The translations under genes were made by a program, and so were the position numbers. A stretch of 31,643 nt of DNA. It comes from CAZUAQ01 sp964618455 (GTDB lineage: Bacteria > Planctomycetota > Phycisphaerae > UBA1845 > PWPN01). Numbering within the stretch: position 1 is the stretch's first letter; the number at the start of each line of letters is the position of its first letter. Below, piece by piece: positions 16,911-22,325 of the stretch. The stretch is taken from assembly GCA_964618455.1 (NCBI GenBank), contig CAZUAQ010000055.1:1-31643 (forward strand). The letters are read 5' to 3'. The notes beneath the pieces are model-generated. The model saw only the letters and a list, made by a program, of their open reading frames with translations, had not been told where the DNA came from and did not search any database.

Positions 16911-17113
16911 GACTGCTTGCCGTTATCCTCATGCGCGATGCCCAGAATCAGGGCCACACCTGAGGCGATGATCGCGGTGACCACGCTTTCGCTGACTTCG
17001 ACCCCGGCATGCACGGACCACGCGGCCACGATCGTAGCGATCGCCACCTGCACCTTGCGGCTACGCAGCGGCCAGAGCCACCAGCGCCAACCCGATACGG
17101 TCTGCTCACTCAT
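16907..17113 (-). CDS. Small membrane protein, holin-like
   Basis: From the ATG ending at 17113, which overlaps the preceding stop by one base, the protein has 68 residues (a GTG at 17116 would add one). It has a basic N-terminal region (GWRWWLWPLRSRKVQ) and two hydrophobic segments, VAIATIVAAWSVHAGV and VVTAIIASGVALILGIA. A short charged tail, HEDNGKQS, follows. Size, two-helix topology and location in a phage operon fit a class II or III holin, which would permeabilise the inner membrane. No endolysin gene sits next to it, so the lysis role is uncertain. Confidence 0.65.
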   Translation of the reverse strand: MSEQTVSGWRWWLWPLRSRKVQVAIATIVAAWSVHAGVEVSESVVTAIIASGVALILGIAHEDNGKQS

Positions 17114-17310
17114 CACTTACCCTTTCTCGGTGTCGCCTCGATTGCCGACTTGACGCTTGCATGCGTCAGCGGTTTGTCCAGGATGACGAAGTTGGCCCGG
17201 TCCAGATTGACGACACCGGCACCCTTGCCGCGGAGCAACTCGAGCAGCCGGGCGATCTGCTCGAGCGTTCCGACAATCGTTGCGCCGTCAGCGTTGATCA
17301 CGCGGGCCAC
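17113..17310 (-). CDS. 65-aa phage-module protein of unknown function
   Basis: The start is GTG ending at 17310 with GGAG six bases upstream. The protein reads as a small alpha/beta fold: INADGATIVGTLEQIARLLE, then LLRGKGAGVVNLDRANFVIL, and a basic tail PRKGK. It contains no membrane segment and no motif that I recognise. It lies 3 bases after the lipoprotein gene and shares one base with the holin-like gene, so it belongs to the same transcription unit. The tight packing supports that it is real. Confidence 0.6.
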   Translation of the reverse strand: MARVINADGATIVGTLEQIARLLELLRGKGAGVVNLDRANFVILDKPLTHASVKSAIEATPRKGK

Positions 17311-17313
17311 GGC

Positions 17314-18012
17314 CTACTCCTGCCCACCGTCAGGCGCGGCTGGTTGCGTGGTCGGGTTGAAGACGATGCCCAGCAACTCGGCAATCTGCGACCATGCCTG
17401 CGTGTCACCCTGCATCGCGCGAAGCAGTGCCGTGCGCAGTTCGGCCTGTTGCTCGTTACTGAGCGTGACGGTTCCACTGCCGGTCGCGCCTGCGGCCGAA
17501 CCACTGGCCACGCCGCCGGGCAAAGCCACAGCCGGTGCGACCTGCACCGATCCTTCCGGCTTCTGCTCCGGCGACTGCGTGATCGTCGCTCCGGGCTGTG
17601 CGCTCATCGGACCGACCGCGCCGGTGCTCTGCGGCCCGGTGCTGGACCCGCCCGTGTGAATGTTGAACGTCAAACCAGCGATGACGTAGCCGGCCTTCGG
17701 ATCGCGGACCTCGTTGCCGGCTTCATTGCTCGTAGCGGACGTGACCGACGGCAGTTCGCTGGATTGCTCGTCGAGCTTCAGCACGAGATTCGAGTCATCA
17801 GTAGGGACGCCGTTCTCGCCCGGCGCGTTGATCACCCAGACCTTCACGTCGCTCTTGGAACCCTGGGCGGCTTGGTCACTGATAGGCGTCTGGAACTGCT
17901 GGCTCGGCTGATCGACCGGCGCAGCCGTGTTCTGCGCGCAACCGAGCAGACAACCGGCGACCAGCACGACGCACACCAACGAAACGACGAACACAGACCC
18001 TTTTTGAATCAT
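17314..18012 (-). CDS. Predicted lipoprotein inside the tail gene cluster
   Basis: The start at 18012 is chosen for the perfect AAGGAGGT six bases upstream and the 4-base overlap with the previous frame; longer upstream frames are spurious. The 232-residue product opens with a lipoprotein signal (FVVSLVCVVLVAGCLLGCAQ). Two possible lipobox cysteines are at about residues 20 and 24. The mature region is low-complexity and Gln/Gly/Ser/Pro-rich. It includes a Thr/Gly-rich stretch and QQAELRTALLRAMQGDTQAW, then AQIAELLGIVFNP-like helices near the end. Lipoproteins in phage operons are usually spanins or superinfection-exclusion proteins. This one is longer than a typical Rz1 and lies between the tail chaperone and the holin-like gene. 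The role is unknown. Confidence 0.7.
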   Translation of the reverse strand: MIQKGSVFVVSLVCVVLVAGCLLGCAQNTAAPVDQPSQQFQTPISDQAAQGSKSDVKVWVINAPGENGVPTDDSNLVLKLDEQSSELPSVTSATSNEAGNEVRDPKAGYVIAGLTFNIHTGGSSTGPQSTGAVGPMSAQPGATITQSPEQKPEGSVQVAPAVALPGGVASGSAAGATGSGTVTLSNEQQAELRTALLRAMQGDTQAWSQIAELLGIVFNPTTQPAAPDGGQE

Positions 18013-18314
18013 GACGGACCTCCTTGTCGCAATGCCTCCGGCACCGTGCCGTTGATAAATACATCCTTGAGAACGCTGACGCCCACCTTGGGCGGTATTG
18101 CGTGTTTGCCGAATGGATCGAAATCGCTTGGTCGATAGGCTCGTGTCTTTTTCGAATCGCGATGGCAATTGGCCAGCAGCGCCATGAGTGAGCTGGTTCG
18201 CGACCAGGCGTCTTTCATGCGCGCCTCGGCCATCGCGAGTAGCTCGCGAAGCGTCAGGGGGCCAGGTTCGATGCCGGTGATGCCCGCGCATCGCCAGATG
18301 AGCTCGCGGCACTC
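18009..18314 (-). CDS. Tail assembly chaperone C-terminal part, read in the -1 frame (T-like)
   Basis: This frame overlaps the end of the 18254-18739 gene. It gives protein-like text from about 18314: ECRELIWRCAGITGIEPGPL, TLRELLAMAEARMKDAW, SRTSSLMALLANCHRD and RPSDFDPFG. That pattern (W...G..P.....EL..MAE.R...AW..T..LMAL) resembles the T domain of tail assembly chaperones. In lambda this part is made only by ribosomal frameshifting out of G. The sensible text begins well upstream of the first ATG (ending at 18233), which argues for a -1 frameshift from the upstream gene. I did not find a canonical XXXYYYZ slippery heptamer, so independent initiation at 18233 (74 residues) or a sequence error remain possible. 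Confidence 0.65.
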   Translation of the reverse strand, partial: ECRELIWRCAGITGIEPGPLTLRELLAMAEARMKDAWSRTSSLMALLANCHRDSKKTRAYRPSDFDPFGKHAIPPKVGVSVLKDVFINGTVPEALRQGGPS

Positions 18315-18739
18315 GCCAGCGCTTGCTCGACCACCTTGTCGAGTTCGCCGCTGTCGATCCTTGCTTCGATCACGTCCCTCGCTCGGTCCATCGCCTTGAA
18401 CGTCGTCGCGAGCACGCGCTGGAGGTTTGCCCGATCTCTCGGGCTCGGGGAAAAACCCACGAGTTCCTCCAGCAGCGCCTTGGTCGCGTGCTCAATCGCA
18501 TCGCCAGCCATCGCCCGGCCGAACTCCTCGTCCGTGATCTGGCGCTCGTCGGCCTCGGGCTTGCACACCGCGTAGACCACGTCGCACAGCAGTACCGGGT
18601 CGCGAATCAGCCGTTCGATCAGCTTGCCTTCGACGACTTCGAGCAGGTCAACGTCGAGCAACCCGCGCACGCGCTTGATGGCGCCGACGTTGATGGCGAT
18701 GGTCCAGGTGCGGCCGGCGTTATCGGTGAAGGTTCTCAT
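18254..18739 (-). CDS. Phage tail assembly chaperone (G-like)
   Basis: The 161-residue protein starts at the ATG ending at 18739, preceded by AGGAG. It opens MRTFTDNAGRTWTIAINVGA followed by IKRVRGLLDVDLLEV, a small beta-hairpin then helices. The pattern fits tail assembly chaperones, which coat the tape measure during tail assembly. The C-terminal ~20 residues are Ser/Ala-rich and probably the variable end of the short form (ASAASSSGDARASPASNLAP). The gene lies between the tail tube and the tape measure region, the standard place for G/GT. A second frame overlaps its 3' end and may form the extended GT product. Three other small genes separate it from the tape measure, which is slightly unusual. 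Confidence 0.75.
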   Translation of the reverse strand: MRTFTDNAGRTWTIAINVGAIKRVRGLLDVDLLEVVEGKLIERLIRDPVLLCDVVYAVCKPEADERQITDEEFGRAMAGDAIEHATKALLEELVGFSPSPRDRANLQRVLATTFKAMDRARDVIEARIDSGELDKVVEQALASAASSSGDARASPASNLAP

Positions 18740-18742
18740 GCG

Positions 18743-19168
18743 TTAGGCTCCTGCTTCTTTCCACGCCGGGGCGCGGGTCGAATATGTCGGCTTGGCGGTG
18801 ACGCTGACGGTGATCGCCTCCTCCAGCGGCTCGTTGCGGCTGAAGTTGGTGATCGAAAAGTCCGCGTCGAGTCCTTCGCCGTTGGCGCCGTCGAGGATCG
18901 CCAGGGCGATCGCCGTGTTGTTGAAGTAGGCGTCCTTGATCGCGGCGAAGCCTGAGTCGCCGGTGTCCCAGATCATCTCGAACTCGACGGTGCCGTTCTT
19001 GAGCGTGGCCACCGTCGCCCGCCATCCCTGGTTGCCGCGCGTGGTGACGTCCGCCTCGCCCGTCTCCAGGTTCAACGTGACATCCTTGACGTTGATCAAC
19101 TCCGTGGTGGCCGTGGCACCGGCCGCCCCATAGAAGAGTTTGGCATCCATGCCCAACTTGATGGCCAT
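18743..19168 (-). CDS. Major tail tube protein
   Basis: The 141-residue protein starts at the ATG ending at 19168 with AAGGAGAC upstream. It has the style of siphophage tail tube proteins: KLGMDAKLFYGAAGA, NVKDVTLNLETGEADVTTRG and NQGWRATVATLKNGTVEFEM. WDTGDSGFAAIKDAYFNN then FSITNFSRNEPLEEAITVSV follow. This is a beta-sandwich subunit that polymerises into hexameric rings around the tape measure. The pattern VTLNLxxxEADVTTRG...GWR.....L..G..EFEMIWDT is one I associate with this family. It sits immediately upstream of the chaperone pair, as expected. Confidence 0.85.
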   Translation of the reverse strand: MAIKLGMDAKLFYGAAGATATTELINVKDVTLNLETGEADVTTRGNQGWRATVATLKNGTVEFEMIWDTGDSGFAAIKDAYFNNTAIALAILDGANGEGLDADFSITNFSRNEPLEEAITVSVTAKPTYSTRAPAWKEAGA

Positions 19169-19247
19169 ATCCGTCTCCTTGTCTCACCGAACCCACCCAT
19201 GCGGGATGGTCGATCTCATGCTTTCCGGCGCCGGTCACGCGAAGCGC

Positions 19248-19937
19248 TCACGATGTAACCAGTCCGCTCTGCGGCACCTTCATCGGGACACCACCCACGA
19301 ACGTCAGGCCGGGAGGCGCCTGCACAATGCGCCACTGCGTGATCGGCGCGCCCGTGTGCTCCACGTACACCTGAAACCCGCTCCCATCCGAGCCGCCGGT
19401 TCCCAGCCACGTTTCACCGCTGGCGACCTCCAGCCCCGTCGGGTCGAAGGTGTATTCCGCGAGCTCGTGCGAGAACGTCCACGTGGCGATGTTGTCCGAC
19501 GCGGTCACCGAAACCACGGTGACCTGTTCGATCTCCTCCTCCGGCAGCTGCAGCAGACCACCCAGCGCTTGCCCGAGTAACGGCACCGTCCACCTCCATC
19601 CCCACCCGCGGTAGGGAAGCTCGAATCCGCCGCAGACGCCGTAGCAGTTGCCCGCACTCGTCGTGATCCGCAGCACCTCATCGGCTCCCAGTTCGATCGG
19701 CTCGTCGAACACGCGGTCGACGCCGGCGGGGAAATAACCGTGCAGGATATGCTTCGACGGCTCGTTGGTGTCGCCCCGGAACACGGTCACCACCGCGGCC
19801 TCGGTCACCGTAACCATCAGTTCCGTCAACACCGCGAAGAAGCCGCTGGCCGGTGTCCAGATCGCCACGTCACCCTGGGCGCCGATGACCTCGAAGCTGT
19901 GCGTCGTCCGGCTCGCTATGGGATAAGTCTTCGCCAT
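19248..19937 (-). CDS. Phage-module structural protein of unknown role
   Basis: The start at the ATG ending at 19937 has TTGAGGT upstream and gives 229 residues; the longer open frame overlaps the previous gene and is not needed. The N-terminal ~100 residues form a beta-rich unit (HSFEVIGAQGDVAIWTPASG, FFAVLTELMVTVTEAAVV, RGDTNEPSKHILHGYFPAGV). The C-terminal half includes a Trp/Gly-rich bend (YRGWGWRWTVPLLGQAL) and a second beta-rich part. It lies between a tail-terminator candidate and the tail tube gene. The 79 bases between it and the tail tube gene hold nothing that I can assign. A head or tail decoration role is possible but unproven. Confidence 0.7.
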   Translation of the reverse strand: MAKTYPIASRTTHSFEVIGAQGDVAIWTPASGFFAVLTELMVTVTEAAVVTVFRGDTNEPSKHILHGYFPAGVDRVFDEPIELGADEVLRITTSAGNCYGVCGGFELPYRGWGWRWTVPLLGQALGGLLQLPEEEIEQVTVVSVTASDNIATWTFSHELAEYTFDPTGLEVASGETWLGTGGSDGSGFQVYVEHTGAPITQWRIVQAPPGLTFVGGVPMKVPQSGLVTS

Positions 19938-19942
19938 ACCCG

Positions 19943-20371
19943 CTACCTCAACACCCGAAACGTCAGCGTCAGTACACTCGTGAACACCCGGTGCTGCTCG
20001 AGATGCTCGACCGCGTAGATGGGCACGTTCTCCGTCTTGATCCACGCCGCCTCCGCGAACCCGTCCAGGCGTCGGAGGCGGAAGTGGTCGGCGATCTCCT
20101 CAACGAGTGTCATCAGCGGATCGAGTTCGCCCGGTTCTTCCTTCTCGAACTTCTTCTGCACCGCGATGTCGATCCGGCAGTCGTGCTGGTTGCGGCTCCG
20201 GCCGGCCGACTCGATCGTCGTGCCCTGCGGGACGACCGTGACGTGCAACGCCTGCAATTGCGGCAGATCCAGCACCGGCCGGTAATGCCGCTCGGCGGTG
20301 AACGACAGGCTGAACGAGCCGGTATTCAGACTGGTCGCGACGGCGTCAGCGATTTGCGTGATAATGGACAC
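19943..20371 (-). CDS. Putative tail terminator/tail completion protein
   Basis: The 142-residue protein starts MSIITQIADAVATSLNTGSF, with a first helix followed by beta strands. It continues RHYRPVLDLPQLQALHVTVV, DCRIDIAVQKKFEKE, LDPLMTLVEEIADHF and VFTSVLTLTFRVLR. The order 'helix, strand with P..L..L.V.VVP.G, a strand with DIAVQK, a helix with L..L.E.I' fits small tail-completion or terminator proteins that cap the tail and join it to the head. The gene sits between the head-tail connector and the tail tube, where the terminator is normally found. It overlaps nothing and is 5 bases from the next gene. Confidence 0.7.
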   Translation of the reverse strand: MSIITQIADAVATSLNTGSFSLSFTAERHYRPVLDLPQLQALHVTVVPQGTTIESAGRSRNQHDCRIDIAVQKKFEKEEPGELDPLMTLVEEIADHFRLRRLDGFAEAAWIKTENVPIYAVEHLEQHRVFTSVLTLTFRVLR

Positions 20372-20372
20372 G

Positions 20373-20609
20373 TCACACTTCCTCCCGGGCGATGCACGGT
20401 CGCGAGATGATCTTGTCGTGCAGCGACCGGTTCAGGTTCAGCAGGTCGCTGGTCGTGTTGGTGAGGTCGCGGATCGCTTCGGTGTTGGCTGCGATGATCC
20501 GGTTGTTGGCTTCCAGCACGTCCAGCAGCTTGCGGATGAGCCAGATCACGACGCCCAGCAGCACCACGGAAAAACCGAGGAAGCCATACTGCACCACGGG
20601 TTGAATCAT
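20373..20609 (-). CDS. Small membrane-anchored coiled-coil protein
   Basis: I prefer the ATG ending at 20609, which has GGAG seven bases upstream, over the GTG at 20621; this gives 78 residues. One transmembrane helix (YGFLGFSVVLLGVVIWLIRK) is followed by a heptad-like helix, LLDVLEANNRIIAANTEAIR then DLTNTTSDLLNLNRSLHDKI. The Asn/Thr-rich pattern suggests a parallel coiled coil. The topology resembles small phage membrane proteins (holin- or spanin-like). It lies one base from the tail-terminator candidate and is inserted between connector genes, an unusual position for a lysis gene. A role in virion assembly at the membrane is equally possible. Confidence 0.65.
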   Translation of the reverse strand: MIQPVVQYGFLGFSVVLLGVVIWLIRKLLDVLEANNRIIAANTEAIRDLTNTTSDLLNLNRSLHDKIISRPCIAREEV

Positions 20610-20627
20610 CCAGGTCTCCACGTGCGA

Positions 20628-21005
20628 TTACTCCGTCGCTACATGCTTCGTGTGAATCCTCAGCGTCCGGCGGTACGGATCGCTGTAGCGCCACGGCGGT
20701 TCATTGCCCGGCGCCATCACCTCGTACACAAACGTCTGATCACCGGTCGTCTCACTGATCTGATCACCCGCCTTCGGCAACGTCTGCACCGTTGCGAGCA
20801 CCAAGTCCGACACTCGCACCAGGAAGTCCCGCGATTCGATCCGATGGATCACGCCGAACTCGTCAGCCTGCTCGAACGCCGTTCGACCGATCGTCGCTAC
20901 CAGTTCGACCGTATCGGTTCCGCGCTGGTAAAGAACCGTTCGCGTCATGTGTTGATGACGCTGGTTCTCCAGCCAATTCGATCCGGTCTCCAGCAGGTCC
21001 GGCAT
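20628..21005 (-). CDS. Putative head-tail connector/adaptor protein
   Basis: The 125-residue protein starts at the ATG ending at 21005, sharing one base with the stop of the decoration gene. It begins MPDLLETGSNWLENQRHQHM, then TRTVLYQRGTDTVELVATIG. Later it carries DFLVRVSDLVLATVQTLPKA, GDQISETTGDQTFVYEVMAP and WRYSDPYRRTLRIHTKHV. The form 'LL..G..WL...R', a beta barrel with P..GD.I...G....YEV, and a closing W.Y.D.....RIHTK is typical of phage head-tail joining proteins. It would sit between portal and tail and help form the neck. Its place directly after the capsid genes agrees. Confidence 0.75.
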   Translation of the reverse strand: MPDLLETGSNWLENQRHQHMTRTVLYQRGTDTVELVATIGRTAFEQADEFGVIHRIESRDFLVRVSDLVLATVQTLPKAGDQISETTGDQTFVYEVMAPGNEPPWRYSDPYRRTLRIHTKHVATE

Positions 21006-21904
21006 CAGAAGCTCCGAAGCTTGACCAGCGCCGTCGCCTCCGCACTGGATGCATCTGCGATGACCACGCCGATCGGTGCCAGGATTGCCGGATCAGCCGG
21101 CGCCTGACACAACGCCACGTCGTCAAAGCACACGTCCACGGTCGACGTCGGCGCCCCGTCCTGGCCAACCTTGAGTACCAGATACATCGTGGCTGCGGTC
21201 GCGGTGAACATGAGCGACTGCAGCACCAACGCGCTGGACTGATCGCCGTTCCATCGCGGCGTGACCACCGTGTCCCACTTGGCCAGCAGCTTTGTTCCTG
21301 ATGGCGAGCCGTCGGCGTAATCCTGGTAGTTGACCGGCGTCTGCGTGCCGATCAGAACCTCCGCCCACGCATTGACTGAATCGATGGTGACCGTCGAGGC
21401 GAGGTCACGGCTGCGGAGGCGCAGGGTATACAGCTGGCCCGGTGTCACGCTGACCGCCTGATAGACGCCGCCGTTGAAGTTGCCCGTGTGCCAGATGCGC
21501 AGACTGGGCGTTTGACCACCGGCCGGCACATTGGGCGAGTTGAAGTCGCGCGACGCGCTGCCGCGTTGCGTCCAGTTCACCCAGTTGGCATTGCCCGCCG
21601 TAAAGTTCCCGTTCTGCACGGGATTGCCCACGCAGCCCAGCAGTGACGGTGAGTCAACGATCTGTTGCCGGAGGGCATCCCAGTAAACCTTCTGTCCGGC
21701 AGTCAGATCGACCGCATCCTTGGGCAACTGGAACGCACCCTCGACAGCCAGACTGCCTTTCGTGCCGGCCGGGACGCTTCGCAGCGTCACGCCAATGAAC
21801 CCTTCGCCATCGGACGTGATGATCGACACCACTTCGCCAGCGGAGCGGTCCGTCGGCGGGGTGTAGTCAATCGAAGCGCCCTCATGCACAAAGATCGCGG
21901 TCAT
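21005..21904 (-). CDS. DUF2190-like capsid decoration protein with an inserted domain
   Basis: Residues 1 to about 90 (FVHEGASIDYTPPTDRSAGE, GQKVYWDALRQQIVDSPSLL) align by eye with the neighbouring 109-residue DUF2190-like protein at 21920-22249. The last ~25 residues (VVIADASSAEATALVKLRSF) align with that protein's end. Between them lie about 175 extra residues: NPVQNGNFTAGNANWVNW, then RIWHTGNFNGGVYQAVSVTP, DSVNAWAEVLIGTQ and STVDVCFDDVALC. The opening 'NxNF..G...W' and closing 'V..DDV.L' are typical of a jelly-roll, carbohydrate-binding-like domain. The protein probably decorates the capsid surface and displays the extra domain. The identification is by pattern, not search. Confidence 0.8.
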   Translation of the reverse strand: MTAIFVHEGASIDYTPPTDRSAGEVVSIITSDGEGFIGVTLRSVPAGTKGSLAVEGAFQLPKDAVDLTAGQKVYWDALRQQIVDSPSLLGCVGNPVQNGNFTAGNANWVNWTQRGSASRDFNSPNVPAGGQTPSLRIWHTGNFNGGVYQAVSVTPGQLYTLRLRSRDLASTVTIDSVNAWAEVLIGTQTPVNYQDYADGSPSGTKLLAKWDTVVTPRWNGDQSSALVLQSLMFTATAATMYLVLKVGQDGAPTSTVDVCFDDVALCQAPADPAILAPIGVVIADASSAEATALVKLRSF

Positions 21905-21919
21905 CGCTACCCTGCCTCG

Positions 21920-22249
21920 CTACTGCATCCGCACGCGGACGGTCGTGTCCGAGTCCGCCGCAGCCTTGATGCACTTACCGATCAGCGTGTTGTCCGTTGC
22001 CACAGTCGTTGCCTGCTGGTTCGTGCTGTCCCAGTAGACCAGGGCTCCGGCGGCGATCGCTGTGGTGGCCCCCACCTCCTTCACGAAATCGAACACGCCC
22101 GCCACGGCGAGCGCACCGAGGCGATTGGCCTTGATCGCTTCCTTGGCGATACCCACCAGTAGCCCGATGACGACGACATCACCGGCCGCCACGTCCACCG
22201 CCGGCGTGTAATCAATGCTGTTGCCGTCCTGAACAAACGTTGCCTGCAT
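21920..22249 (-). CDS. DUF2190-like capsid decoration (cement) protein
   Basis: The 109-residue protein has the DUF2190 pattern: MQATFVQDGNSIDYTPAVDV, AAGDVVVIGLLVGIAKEAIK, NRLGALAVAGVFDFVKEVG and ALVYWDSTNQQATT. These small beta-barrel proteins bind the outside of phage capsids and stabilise them. AAGGAAGG precedes the ATG ending at 22249. It follows the major capsid gene after a 76-base gap that holds a long perfect hairpin. The next gene is an extended paralogue, so the pair probably arose by tandem duplication. Confidence 0.82.
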   Translation of the reverse strand: MQATFVQDGNSIDYTPAVDVAAGDVVVIGLLVGIAKEAIKANRLGALAVAGVFDFVKEVGATTAIAAGALVYWDSTNQQATTVATDNTLIGKCIKAAADSDTTVRVRMQ

Positions 22250-22275
22250 ATTCGACCTTCCTTTCAGTCGCGTCA

Positions 22276-22312
22276 GGCCTCGGGCTTCAGGTCATTACTG
22301 AAGCCCGAGGCC
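22276..22312. repeat. Perfect 15-bp stem hairpin between capsid and decoration genes
   Basis: Positions 22276-22290 and 22298-22312 are exact reverse complements, with a 7-base loop (GTCATTA). The stem is GC-rich. On the minus strand, the transcribed strand here, it falls between the major capsid stop and the decoration start. No U-tract follows it, so a standard intrinsic terminator is not supported. An mRNA stabiliser or processing site, a weak attenuator, or a REP-like mobile repeat are possible. Confidence 0.9.
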
Positions 22313-22325
22313 CGTAGCCTCATTC

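Noticed and set aside
17161..18138. 325-aa plus-strand frame
   Set aside because: It is antisense to the lipoprotein and two other well-supported small genes with good ribosome sites.
22276..22312. Hairpin considered as an intrinsic terminator
   Set aside because: No run of T follows the stem on the transcribed strand, so it is listed only as a hairpin.
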